Of a stretch of DNA of 64,000 nt, positions 54,852 to 63,294 are shown piece after piece. The stretch is from contig NZ_FQZK01000007.1 of NCBI RefSeq assembly GCF_900141985.1, positions 208,277 to 272,276 on the forward strand, in the 5' to 3' direction. The notes under the pieces are model-generated. The model was not told where the DNA came from, ran no database searches, and saw only the letters and a list, made by a program, of their open reading frames with translations. Every line of letters starts with the position of its first letter. Position 1 is the first letter of the stretch. This stretch comes from Nocardiopsis flavescens. GTDB lineage: Bacteria; Actinomycetota; Actinomycetes; Streptosporangiales; Streptosporangiaceae. The position numbers and the translations under genes are program-made.

Positions 54852-54885
54852 GACCAAGTACGAGAATGAGGGAGTTGCTCTTCAC
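54835..54885 (-). CDS. ilvB leader peptide
   Basis: A 16-residue [19 protein letters not shown], from GTG 54885 to a TGA in the pause-hairpin loop. It has five consecutive control codons Leu-Ile-Leu-Val-Leu. The ILVLG-(K/R)R ending resembles ilvB leader peptides described for Streptomyces. A GGGAGG abuts the GTG with no spacer, so initiation efficiency or the exact start is uncertain. The peptide senses charging of all three branched-chain tRNAs. Confidence 0.85.
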   Translation of the reverse strand: MKSNSLILVLGRRAAH

Positions 54886-55020
54886 CCTCCCAACCTTGGC
54901 CGAAGACCCGGCCGCCCGTCAACCAGAACTTCATATTGTCCCGAATGATGAGACGCCGATGTCAGCATGCGACCGCACCGGGGCTCCGCGCCCCCCTGCG
55001 AGCGGCCCGGGGAGCGGAAA

Positions 55021-55058
55021 GCCCCCGCCACGTGTAACGCAGAACACGTGGCGGGGGC
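55021..55058 (-). terminator. Terminator after the Rpn-like remnant
   Basis: Perfect 15-bp stem (55021-55035 / 55044-55058, 8-nt loop) about 20 nt after the stop of the remnant gene. Confidence 0.8.
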
Positions 55059-55077
55059 GCGGCGGTCCGCTCGCCGG

Positions 55078-55320
55078 TCAGGCCCGGCCCTGCCCGCCGA
55101 AAACGTCCTCGGCCCGCTCGGCGCCGACCGCGCGGCCCAGCCAGACGTCCAGCAGGTCGGGCTCGGTCGCGTCCTCGATCCGCCTGCGGACCTCCTCCGA
55201 GACCTCGATCCCCCGGGCCCCGAGCACCGTGAGCAGGGCCTCCGCCTTGCCCTCGGCCTTGCCCTCGCGGAAGAGGCGTCCGACGAACTCGGTCTTGAAC
55301 TCGTAGTCCTTCAGCTGCAT
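55078..55320 (-). pseudogene. C-terminal remnant of an Rpn/PD-(D/E)XK nuclease-transposase-like protein
   Basis: An 80-residue frame starting MQLKDYEFKTEFVGRLF with a short GKAEGKAE repeat, then LLTVLGARGIEVSEEVRRRI and DLLDVWLGRAVGAERAEDVF. This matches the C-terminal tail of ~290-aa actinobacterial proteins of the Rpn/PD-(D/E)XK putative-transposase group. The catalytic N-terminal ~200 residues are missing: upstream there are only ~120 bp before the next gene, and in-frame residues before the Met (ILETL) still resemble the family. I call it a deletion relic. It keeps an acceptable ribosome-binding site (GGAG, 8 nt) and a strong terminator, so the fragment could still be expressed. Confidence 0.65.
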
Positions 55321-55442
55321 GAGCGTCTCCAGGATTCCGGGGGCCGTGGCTCCGGCGGGAGGGCATGACGGAAAAGTAGCGGTCGGATCGGCATTCCCGC
55401 AGGTGAAAGACCTTATTTCCGCATTAGGTACGAATTGCGGCC

Positions 55443-58148
55443 CTAGAGGTTGGCGCCGGCCTCGCCGCCGACGAGGGACTCCACGCCGGAGGCGGCCATG
55501 GGGCGGGCGACCAGGAAGCCCTGGCCGTGGTCGCAGCCCATCGCGCGCAGCTGCTCCAGCTGCTCGGGGCGCTCGATGCCCTCGGCCACCACCTGGACCC
55601 CCAGGTCCCGGCCGAGCTGGATGATCGTGTGCGTGAGCAGCGTGACCGTGTCGTCGCGGCCCAGGTCGGCGATGAACGACGGGTCGATCTTGATGGCGTC
55701 CACGCTCAGCCTGCGCAGGTGCGCCAGCGAGGCGTACCCCATCCCGTAGTCGTCCACGGCCAGCTGCACGCCCAGCCCGCGCAGCTCCGCCAGGGGCTGC
55801 ACCGCCTCGCCGCCGCCGTCGAGCAGGACGTCCTCGTCCACCTCCAGGGTGAGCACCTCCGCGGACAGCCCCGAGTCGGCGAGCACCGCCTCCACCGTCT
55901 CCACGAAGCGCGGCGACAGCACCTGCTTGACGGAGAGGTTCACCGACAGCCCGATGTCCCAGTCCGACACCCGCCACACCGCGACCTTCTCGCAGGCCTC
56001 CCGCAGGATCCACTCCCCCAGCGGGACGATCAGCCCGGACTCCTCGGCGGCGCCCAGGAACCCGTCCGGGCCCACCACCTCGCCGTCCCGGTTCCAGCGC
56101 ACCAGGGCCTCCACCGAGGTCACCTGGGACGAGCCCAGGTCCACGATGGGCTGGTACTCCAGGAAGAACTCCCCCTCGGCCAGCGCCCGGCGCAGCCGGA
56201 TCTGGAGTTCCAGGCGGGAGACCACCGTGTCGTGCATGTGCGCCGCGTACACCTCGACGTTGCCCGGCCCGCGCTCCTTGGCGCGGGTCAGCGCCACGTC
56301 GGCGTTGCGCAGCAGGTCGCCGCTGTCGGTGTCCTCCTCGGCGAACGCCACGCCCAGGCTGGCCGTGAGCACCAGCTCCCGGTCCGCCACCTGGAACGGC
56401 TCGGAGGCGATCACCCGGCCCAGCCGCTCGGCCAGGTCCACCACCCGCTGCGCCCGCGGGATGCCCTCGATGAGGACCGCGAACTCGTCGCCGCCCCAGC
56501 GCGCCAGGGTCGCCCCCGGCTCCAGCTCCCCGCGCATCCTGCGCGCCGCCTGCGCCAGCAGGTGGTCGCCGCGCACGTGCCCCGCGGAGTCGTTGACAGC
56601 GGTGAACCCGTCCAGGTCCAGGAAGAGCACGGCGATGTCCCCGGTGGGCTCGTCGCTGATCGCCCGGTGCGCGAGCACGTCGCTGGCCCGCTCCTCCAGG
56701 TAGGAGCGGTTGGGCAGCCCCGTCACCCCGTCGTGGAAGGTCAGGTGCTCGACCTCGTCCTGGAGCGCCACCTGGGCGCTGATGTCGCGGGTGGTCACCA
56801 GCAGCCGGTCCGGGTCGCCGGGCTGCTCGTACAGCGACACCGTGGACTCGGTGTGCCGCCAGGTGCCGTCCGCGGCGCGGACCCGCAGCCGCAGGTGGAC
56901 GCCCTGGCCGTCGCGCTCGTCGAACAGCGCGGTGACCGCCTCGGTGCGGTCCATGTCCTCGGGATGGATCAGCGCCGTCACCGGGGCGGCGAGCACGTCC
57001 TCCAGCCGGTACCCGAAGGCCTCGGCGGTGCCCGGGCTGACGTAGGACACGCCGCCGTCGCGGTCCAGCACCAGGATGACGTCGCCGCTGTTGCGGGCCA
57101 GCTCGTGGAAGTGGCCCTCGCGGTTGCGCACCATCCGGGTGAGGGTCGCGTTCTCCTCCAGCATCCCGAGGATGCGCACCAGCAGCACCACCACCGCGGT
57201 CCCCGCCGCCAGCGGCAGCACCGGGGCCACCCCCGGCAGGCGCAGGCCCGCCACCGTGAGCACCACCGCGGCGACCGCGACCGCGCCCACCGCGGCCAGC
57301 TCCGGGGCGAACCGGTACAGCCCCCGGCCGGTGATCTTGCGCGGCCGGGCGCCGGGCCGGTGCTCCACCAGCCACGGCAGCGCGCCCATGAGCGCGAACC
57401 CGAGGAAGCGCAGCGGGTGCTCCAGCCCGCCCGCCACCGGGGGGCCGGTCAGGCGGGTGATGGCGCCGACCATGTCCGCGGCGGCGATGACGATGAGCGC
57501 GCCGATCGCCATCAGCACCGCGCGGCGGGTGCTGTGCGGCGACATGAAGACCAGCGGGACCAGCAGGCACAGCACCGCGATGTCGGCGACCGGGTACACC
57601 AGGGCGAACCCCAGCACCCCCGACCCCTCGCCCAGTTCGTCGTACAGGGGCGAGAACAGCAGCAGCCACACCATGGAGAACACGGCGGCGGCGCACACGT
57701 AGCTGTCGGTGATGTGCCGCAGGGCGGTGCGCAGGCCGCCCGGCCACGGGGCGAAGCGGGTGAAGCCCACCACGAACAGGGGCAGCGCGGCCAGGGCGAA
57801 GAGGTCGCCCAGGGTCAGGGACAGCACGGAGCCGGAGCTGAGCACCCGGGTGATGCCGTGGGTGACGCCGCCCGCGCACCAGGCGAGCGCGGCGAAGCCG
57901 AGGTTGCGCAGCGCGGCGGGGCCGTCGGCACCGTCGGCGTGGGCCTCCCGGTCGGCCCCGGTCGCCGCCCAGCGGCGCGAGGCCAGCAGCAGCGAGGCGC
58001 CGGCGATGCCGGCCGCCGCCGAGGCGGGCCACTCGCCGAGCAGGGAGGCGACGGTGCCCTCCCCCACGGGGACCAGCGTGGCCGCGACGTAGACGAGGAA
58101 CAGGACGACGAGCCCGACGACCGACAGGCGGCGTGCCCGGGTTCCCAT
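55443..58148 (-). CDS. Membrane PAS-GGDEF-EAL cyclic-di-GMP protein
   Basis: 901 aa. Eight to ten transmembrane helices fill residues 1-335, then PAS (about 340-460), GGDEF (motif GGDEF intact near 551) and EAL domains (EAL motif near 677). The EAL domain keeps NLS, LEVDED, DDYGMGYASL, KIDPSF, VAEGIE and QGF, so a functional phosphodiesterase is plausible. The inhibitory RxxD before GGDEF is replaced (EPGA), so product inhibition of any cyclase is unlikely. The architecture resembles Streptomyces membrane GGDEF-EAL proteins that affect development. ATG 58148 has GGAGG 7 nt upstream. Confidence 0.93.
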   Translation of the reverse strand: MGTRARRLSVVGLVVLFLVYVAATLVPVGEGTVASLLGEWPASAAAGIAGASLLLASRRWAATGADREAHADGADGPAALRNLGFAALAWCAGGVTHGITRVLSSGSVLSLTLGDLFALAALPLFVVGFTRFAPWPGGLRTALRHITDSYVCAAAVFSMVWLLLFSPLYDELGEGSGVLGFALVYPVADIAVLCLLVPLVFMSPHSTRRAVLMAIGALIVIAAADMVGAITRLTGPPVAGGLEHPLRFLGFALMGALPWLVEHRPGARPRKITGRGLYRFAPELAAVGAVAVAAVVLTVAGLRLPGVAPVLPLAAGTAVVVLLVRILGMLEENATLTRMVRNREGHFHELARNSGDVILVLDRDGGVSYVSPGTAEAFGYRLEDVLAAPVTALIHPEDMDRTEAVTALFDERDGQGVHLRLRVRAADGTWRHTESTVSLYEQPGDPDRLLVTTRDISAQVALQDEVEHLTFHDGVTGLPNRSYLEERASDVLAHRAISDEPTGDIAVLFLDLDGFTAVNDSAGHVRGDHLLAQAARRMRGELEPGATLARWGGDEFAVLIEGIPRAQRVVDLAERLGRVIASEPFQVADRELVLTASLGVAFAEEDTDSGDLLRNADVALTRAKERGPGNVEVYAAHMHDTVVSRLELQIRLRRALAEGEFFLEYQPIVDLGSSQVTSVEALVRWNRDGEVVGPDGFLGAAEESGLIVPLGEWILREACEKVAVWRVSDWDIGLSVNLSVKQVLSPRFVETVEAVLADSGLSAEVLTLEVDEDVLLDGGGEAVQPLAELRGLGVQLAVDDYGMGYASLAHLRRLSVDAIKIDPSFIADLGRDDTVTLLTHTIIQLGRDLGVQVVAEGIERPEQLEQLRAMGCDHGQGFLVARPMAASGVESLVGGEAGANL

Positions 58149-58562
58149 CACAGACCTCCCAGTGGGCGCGCCGTGGATTCCGCGGGGGGTCACCGCGGTC
58201 ACGTTCTCTCCTCGGACATGGAGCACCCACCTCGCGTTCTGACGATTCCGGGCGCGCGGGGGCGTCCGGCGCGCGGACCGACGATCTCGCGGGACCTGGA
58301 CGGACCGGTGGCCGAACGGTCTCCGTCGACCGCGGCACCACCGTGCGTTCGCAACCCTACGCAACCAAGGTCACATGGCGATTGAGGACCGGACGAGAGA
58401 TGAAGACGGAGTCGTCACCCGACGTGACCGCGGACGCCCGGGGCCCGGATGCTCACAGGATGCGCCGCGGCTCCCCTCCCGGAGCCGCGACACACCCAGA
58501 ACCCTAGGGGATGCGGGACGGGCACCGTCCCGGGCCCGGCGTGGCGCCGGGCACACGCCGTG
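58149..58562. other. Intergenic region gatB / GGDEF-EAL gene
   Basis: 414 bp. The tandem gatB terminator hairpins occupy 58514-58552. The rest should contain the promoter of the GGDEF-EAL gene, but I cannot place it confidently. Short frames here look fortuitous. Confidence 0.4.
58514..58552 (-). terminator. gatB terminator (two tandem hairpins)
   Basis: Two adjacent perfect 8-bp hairpins (58514-58532, 58534-58552), each with a 3-nt loop, 10-50 nt after the gatB stop. Confidence 0.7.
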
Positions 58563-60098
58563 TCAGGAGGCGCCGAGCCGCTCCAGGATGAGCTGCCGGG
58601 CGCGCCCGGCGTCGGCCTGGCCACGGGTCGCCTTCATGACCGCGCCCACCAGCGCCCCGGCGGCGGCGACCTTGCCGCCGCGCACCTTGTCGGCGGCGTC
58701 GGGGTCGGCGGCGATGGCGGCGTCGACGGCCGCGCCCAGCGCGCCGTCGTCGCTGACGACCTTCAGTCCTCGGGCCTCCACGACCGCGTCGGGCTCGCCC
58801 TCGCCGGCCAGCACGCCCTCGACGACCTGGCGGGCCAGCTTGTTGGTGAGCGTGCCCTCGGCGACCAGGGCGATGATCCGAGCGACCTGGGCGGGGGTGA
58901 CCGGCAGGGCGGACAGCTCCACCTCCTGCTCGGTGGCGCGGCGGGACAGCTCGTTCAGCCAGAGCTTGCGGGCCTCGGCCGAGGGCGCCCCGGCGGCGAC
59001 GGTCGCCTCCACCAGCTCGACCGCGTCGGCGTTGACCAGGTCGCGCAGCTCGGTGTCGCTCAGGTCCCACTCCGCGCGGATGCGGGCCCGCTTGGCGGCG
59101 GGCAGCTCCGGCAGGGTGGCGCGCAGCTCCTCGATCCACTCCGCGGACGGGGCGACCGGCACCAGGTCGGGGTCCGGGAAGTACCGGTAGTCCTGCGCCT
59201 CCTCCTTGCTGCGGCCGGAGACGCTGGCACCGGTGTGCTCCTGGAAGTGGCGGGTCTCCTGCACGACCCTGCCCCCCGCGTCCAGCACGCCGGCCTGCCG
59301 CTCGACCTCGGAGCGGACGGCGCGCTCGACCGAGCGCAGGGAGTTGACGTTCTTGGTCTCGCTGCGGGTGCCCCAGGCGTCGGCGCCGCGCTCGTTGATG
59401 GAGACGTTGACGTCGCAGCGCATGGAGCCCTCCTCCATGCGGACGTCGGAGATGCCCAGGGAGCGGACCAGGTCGCGCAGCTCGGCGGCGTAGGCGCGGG
59501 CGACCAGCGGGGCGAGCCCCCCGGTGCCGGTGATCGGCTTGGTGACGATCTCCAGCAGCGGGATGCCCGCGCGGTTGTAGTCGACGATGGAGTACTCGGC
59601 ACCGTGGATGCGGCCGGTGGCCCCGCCCACGTGGGAGGTCTTGCCGGTGTCCTCCTCCATGTGGACGCGCTCGATCTCCACCCGGAACTCGCGCGGGCCC
59701 TCGGGGGTGTCGACGGTCACGTCGAGGTGCCCGTCGACGCAGATCGGCTCGTCGTACTGGGAGATCTGGTAGTTCTTCGGCATGTCCGGGTAGAAGTAGT
59801 TCTTCCGGGCGAACCGGCCCCAGGGGGCGACGGAGCAGTTCAGCGCCAGGCCCAGGCGGATGGCGCCCTCGACGGCCTTGGCGTTGACCACCGGCAGGGA
59901 GCCGGGCAGCGCGAGGCAGACCGGGCAGACCTGGGTGTTGGGCTCCGCGCCGAACCCGGTGGGGCAGGAGCAGAACATCTTCGAAGCGGTACCCAGCTCG
60001 ATGTGGGTCTCCAGACCGAGCACCGGCTCGTACTTGGCCAGCGCCTGTTCGTAGGCCACCGGGCCGCCGTTCGTGGTAGGAGTCACCGCGTGGGCCAT
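58563..60098 (-). CDS. gatB: Asp-tRNA(Asn)/Glu-tRNA(Gln) amidotransferase subunit B
   Basis: tRNA-binding/kinase subunit of GatCAB, which converts Glu-tRNA-Gln and Asp-tRNA-Asn. 511 aa: cradle domain with [18 protein letters not shown] and [15 protein letters not shown] (zinc Cys), [31 protein letters not shown], then a C-terminal YqeY-like tail domain. ATG 60098; weak ribosome-binding site. The upstream neighbour is a divergent surface-protein gene, so gatC/gatA are not adjacent here although they often are. Confidence 0.96.
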   Translation of the reverse strand: MAHAVTPTTNGGPVAYEQALAKYEPVLGLETHIELGTASKMFCSCPTGFGAEPNTQVCPVCLALPGSLPVVNAKAVEGAIRLGLALNCSVAPWGRFARKNYFYPDMPKNYQISQYDEPICVDGHLDVTVDTPEGPREFRVEIERVHMEEDTGKTSHVGGATGRIHGAEYSIVDYNRAGIPLLEIVTKPITGTGGLAPLVARAYAAELRDLVRSLGISDVRMEEGSMRCDVNVSINERGADAWGTRSETKNVNSLRSVERAVRSEVERQAGVLDAGGRVVQETRHFQEHTGASVSGRSKEEAQDYRYFPDPDLVPVAPSAEWIEELRATLPELPAAKRARIRAEWDLSDTELRDLVNADAVELVEATVAAGAPSAEARKLWLNELSRRATEQEVELSALPVTPAQVARIIALVAEGTLTNKLARQVVEGVLAGEGEPDAVVEARGLKVVSDDGALGAAVDAAIAADPDAADKVRGGKVAAAGALVGAVMKATRGQADAGRARQLILERLGAS

Positions 60099-60300
60099 CG
60101 CCGCAAACCCGTTTCCGTAGAGGACATACCTTCCTGGTCAGCCTACCGAGCGCCCGGGGGTGGCCCGGCCGGAGCCGGATGTCACGTGATGCGCACGATC
60201 AGGCCACTGTAGAGGTGTCACCCGGTCACCCACGGTGCCGCACCGTTAGTCTGATCAGTCCCAGGAGACGATTTCGCCAGGCCGAGCACGGGAGCTGCAG

Positions 60301-61422
60301 ATGGGCGTCCTGCGTCGGTGCGCGGCGCTGCTTTCCTCGGTCGTCCTCACCGCGACGCTGGCCGGCACCCCGGCCGCCCTCGCCGACGACTTCTCCCGCG
60401 TGGACCGCGACCCCGTGGCCGGGGCGGACCTGGTCCCCGCCGGCGGGGAGCCGGTGGCGACGGCGCTCTACAGCCTGCGGGTGGGCGGCGAGGACTCCGT
60501 GCGCGCCTACACCGCCTCACCCGACGACGAGGTCCGCCGCCGTGCGGCCTACGTGGAGTCGGGCTGGTCCGACACCCCCGCGCGGGACGCGGAGCGGGCG
60601 CGCTGGATCGTCTCCCACTCCTATCCCAACCGGGACCTGCTGTCCCTGGGCCTGGACACGGGGCTGCCGCTGCGGGAGGACCAGGCGATCGCCGGCACCC
60701 AGGCCGCGCTCTGGCGGGTGCTGTCGGGCACCGAGCCCGACCGGGAGGCCAACGACGGGGCCGTCCTGGCGCTGTACGACCACCTGGTCGAGGGCGGCGC
60801 CCTGCCGCCGGGGCCGCGTCCGCTGACCGTGGAGCCGGGCCACGTCGAGGCGACCGCCCCCGACGGGCCGCTGGGACCGCTGGCCGTGGCGAGTACCGGC
60901 GACGGCCCGCTCAAGGTGTCGGTCAACGGCGCGCCCGCCTCCTGGCTGGTGGACGCCGACGGCCGCCGCACCGCCCAGGCCTCGCACGGCGACGAGCTGT
61001 ACCTGGACGTGAGCCCCTCCGTCCCGGCCGGGGTGGTCACCCTCCAGGTCCGCGGCGAGGACCTGCCGCTGGAGGAGGGGAGCCTGTTCACCGGCCGCGA
61101 CGGGGTGCGCACCCGGCCGCTGGTGACCGCCGAGCCCGGCGAGGCGACGATCACCACCACGGCGACGATCACCTGGCGGGCCCCGTCACCGGAGCCGAGC
61201 CAGGAGCCCGAAACCCCGTCCGAAACCCCGGAGCCGTCACCGGCCACGCCGCTCGCGGAGGTGGCCGCGAGTCCGGAGGCCTCACCCTCCGAGACGGACC
61301 GAATCCCGGAGGACGACCTGGCCGCGACGGGCACCTGGCTGTCCGGCCTGCTGGTCATCGCGGGCGCCCTGGTGGTATCAGGCCTGATCATCCTGGTTCT
61401 GGGCCGCAAACGACGCGAGTGA
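60301..61422 (+). CDS. Cell-wall-anchored TQXA protein with degenerate thioester domain
   Basis: 373 aa. Signal peptide (about 1-28, ending AALADD), a thioester-domain-like region, a beta-rich stalk domain, a Pro/Glu/Ser linker and a sorting signal (LAATG, hydrophobic helix, RKRRE). The glutamine of the TQxA motif is present (GTQAALW, Gln134), but the partner cysteine is replaced by Thr71 (RAYTASP versus MYCIDLQ in the neighbour). No cysteine remains in the mature protein, so no internal thioester can form. ATG 60301 has GGGAG 6-7 nt upstream. First of three tandem paralogues. Confidence 0.85.
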   Translation: MGVLRRCAALLSSVVLTATLAGTPAALADDFSRVDRDPVAGADLVPAGGEPVATALYSLRVGGEDSVRAYTASPDDEVRRRAAYVESGWSDTPARDAERARWIVSHSYPNRDLLSLGLDTGLPLREDQAIAGTQAALWRVLSGTEPDREANDGAVLALYDHLVEGGALPPGPRPLTVEPGHVEATAPDGPLGPLAVASTGDGPLKVSVNGAPASWLVDADGRRTAQASHGDELYLDVSPSVPAGVVTLQVRGEDLPLEEGSLFTGRDGVRTRPLVTAEPGEATITTTATITWRAPSPEPSQEPETPSETPEPSPATPLAEVAASPEASPSETDRIPEDDLAATGTWLSGLLVIAGALVVSGLIILVLGRKRRE

Positions 61423-61434
61423 CCCCGACTTCGT

Positions 61435-61467
61435 TGCATAACATGTGGCCATAATGCGGCTTTTTTT
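61435..61467 (+). terminator. Candidate terminator of the first TQXA gene
   Basis: A weak interrupted stem (GCAT...ATGC with inner ATG/CAT) is followed by GGC and seven T. This is unusual in the window for having a T-run. Confidence 0.4.
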
Positions 61468-61517
61468 CGCGCGGATTTTTTCTAGCCCGTATCTCGTCAC
61501 ATTTTTCGCGAACCGGG

Positions 61518-61549
61518 TTGGAAGTACGGAACCGGATCGCTAGTATCGG
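61518..61549 (+). promoter_or_regulatory. Promoter of the second TQXA gene
   Basis: TTGGAA (61518-61523), 17-nt spacer, TAGTAT (61541-61546). The -10 lies in ATCGCTAGTATCGG (61536-61549), which recurs with one change ahead of the third TQXA gene. Confidence 0.65.
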
Positions 61550-61805
61550 GCGGGCGATCGACCTTGTGCGGCGTGCCGGAGGCCCGCCACCCGCGAGACG
61601 GCTTCAGCCCGGGACCGGGACGCATCGCGCCCCCGCCACCCCACGGCTCCACCGCCTGTCCTCGACGTGGCACACCCCCGACCCGGACACGCACGTGAAG
61701 CGGCCCCGTAACCGTCCGTCCTTCGCAATGGACCACCACCGCGGTCCCCTTCCGCGGCACGATCCGTTTCCATCCGGTTACCCCTAGAAGACACCGGGAT
61801 ACGAC

Positions 61806-62999
61806 TTGACTCAGATCTCCCTCCCCCGTACCGCCGGTCGCGCGGGCCTGGCGGCCTCCGCCGCCGCCCTCCTCGCCTTCGGCATCGCCGCTCCCGCCGC
61901 CGCCGAGACGGTGCGCGGCGAATACACCCGCAACGCCGCGACCGGTTCCTCCGTCCGGATGGACGGCCAGAACGTCGGGACGAACCTCTTCAACCTGCGT
62001 CTCGAAGACGGCACCGAGCTCACGATGTACTGCATCGACCTGCAGACCAGCATCCGTGGCGGCGCCTGGTACGTCGAGGACGCCTGGGACACCTATGAGG
62101 GCAAGGGCGACTTCAAGGAGCCCGCCAAGATCCACTGGATCCTCCAGAACGCGTACCCGCGCGTGAGCGCCGCCGACCTGGCCTCCGCGGCCGGTATCGG
62201 CTCGCTGAACGACAAGGACGCCCTCGCCGCCACCCAGGCCGCGATCTGGCACTTCAGCAACGGCGCCGACCTGACCCGCGGCAGCGACGCGGTCACGGCC
62301 GTCTACGACTACCTGGTCGAGAACGCCCAGGACCTGCCGCAGACCTCCGAGCCCGACGCGACCCTGAGCGTCACCCCGGGTTCGGCCGAGGGCGAGGCCG
62401 GCTCCCGGATCGGCGAGTTCACCATCGAGACCAGCGCCGCCTCCGTGCCGGTCACCGTCCAGGCCCCCGAGGGCGTGGAGCTGGTCGACCTGGAGACCGG
62501 CGAGGCCGTCTCCGCCGTCGAGAACGGCGACAAGGTCGGCTTCGAGGTCCCCGCCGGCACCGAGCCCGGCGAGGCCTCCTTCAGCCTGGAGACCACCGCC
62601 GAGGTCGCCACCGGCCGCCTGTTCCGCGGCGCCGAGGGCGAGTCCGCGACCCAGACCCTGATCACGGCCGAGGGCGGCGAGACCAAGGTCTCCGCCTCCG
62701 CCTCCGCCACCTGGACCGCCGGCGGCGGCGAGGAGCCCAGCCCCGAGCCGACCCCGTCCGAGGAGCCCAGCGAGCCGACCTCCCCGGAGCCGTCCCCGAC
62801 CCCGTCCGAGGAGCCCAGCGAGCCGACCTCGCCGAAGCCGACCCCTCCGGGCGATGACCAGAACGAGCCGAGCCTGCCGGTCACCGGCGGCGCCCTGGCC
62901 GGCCTGGTCGCCGCGGGCATCGCCGCCCTCGGCGCCGGCGGCGGCGCGATCTACCTGAGCCGCAAGCGCAAGGCGGCCGGCACCTCCACCGAGGGCTGA
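61806..62999 (+). CDS. LPXTG cell-wall-anchored thioester (TQXA) surface protein
   Basis: 397 aa. Signal peptide ending near AAPAAAETVRG. The thioester domain has Cys76 (LTMYCIDLQT) and Gln144 (ATQAAIWHF), which in this family form a Cys-Gln internal thioester for covalent attachment to surfaces. A second beta domain (SVTPGSAEGEAGSRIG...) and a Glu/Pro/Ser repeat (EEPSEPTSPEP, twice) follow, then LPVTG, a hydrophobic helix and RKRK for sortase anchoring. The start is a TTG at 61806: an in-frame TAG at 61785 rules out an upstream start. GGGA lies 6 nt before it. Confidence 0.9.
   Translation: MTQISLPRTAGRAGLAASAAALLAFGIAAPAAAETVRGEYTRNAATGSSVRMDGQNVGTNLFNLRLEDGTELTMYCIDLQTSIRGGAWYVEDAWDTYEGKGDFKEPAKIHWILQNAYPRVSAADLASAAGIGSLNDKDALAATQAAIWHFSNGADLTRGSDAVTAVYDYLVENAQDLPQTSEPDATLSVTPGSAEGEAGSRIGEFTIETSAASVPVTVQAPEGVELVDLETGEAVSAVENGDKVGFEVPAGTEPGEASFSLETTAEVATGRLFRGAEGESATQTLITAEGGETKVSASASATWTAGGGEEPSPEPTPSEEPSEPTSPEPSPTPSEEPSEPTSPKPTPPGDDQNEPSLPVTGGALAGLVAAGIAALGAGGGAIYLSRKRKAAGTSTEG
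62370..62511 (+). repeat. Nearly identical stalk segment, copy 1
   Basis: 142 bp matching 63859-64000 at 140 positions, and probably continuing beyond the window. The flanking thioester domains are much more diverged, pointing to recent duplication or gene conversion of the stalk only. Confidence 0.85.
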
Positions 63000-63024
63000 G
63001 CCCAGCCCCTGAGGTGACCCCCGG

Positions 63025-63056
63025 AGAGCCCCCTTCCGATTCCGGAAGGGGGCTCT
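63025..63056 (+). terminator. Terminator of the second TQXA gene
   Basis: Perfect 14-bp stem (63025-63038 / 63043-63056, 4-nt loop), followed by TCCC, 25 nt after the stop. Confidence 0.85.
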
Positions 63057-63164
63057 TCCCTGTGCACCGTTCGCCCGACCTGCGCGTCTTCTTCGCAGGG
63101 GCCGCGAACCGTGCCCCGGGACCCGCGGCACCACCGCACCCGCGGCTCGGTGGGGACACCCCCT

Positions 63165-63178
63165 ATCGCTAATATCGG
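63165..63178 (+). promoter_or_regulatory. Promoter element of the third TQXA gene
   Basis: ATCGCTAATATCGG, 13 of 14 identical to the element at 61536-61549, with TAATAT (63170-63175) as the -10. The -35 is weak. A ~115-nt leader precedes the start. Confidence 0.55.
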
Positions 63179-63294
63179 TCATGCGGCAATCGCCGCCTCC
63201 CCGCTCGCACCCCTCACGGTGATCCTCCGGCCGTACGGGCGTCCCCGCATCCCCGGCTCCACGCGGACAGCACCACAGAACCCAAGGAAAAGAC

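Larger units (their letters stand above)
61423..61805. other. Intergenic region between the first two TQXA genes
   Basis: 383 bp with no gene. AT-rich at the left with T-runs at 61461-61467 and 61476-61481, then the promoter of the second gene, giving an unusually long (~250 nt) 5' leader with no recognised riboswitch. Confidence 0.5.

Noticed and set aside
58398..58507. A 35-residue plus-strand ORF (MKTESSPDVTADARG...) between gatB and the GGDEF-EAL gene
   Set aside because: Weak ribosome-binding site, no promoter, and it runs into the gatB terminator region; probably fortuitous.
60211..60240. GTCACCC direct repeats upstream of the first TQXA gene as a PHO box
   Set aside because: The repeat spacing is 8 bp rather than 11, and only two units are present.
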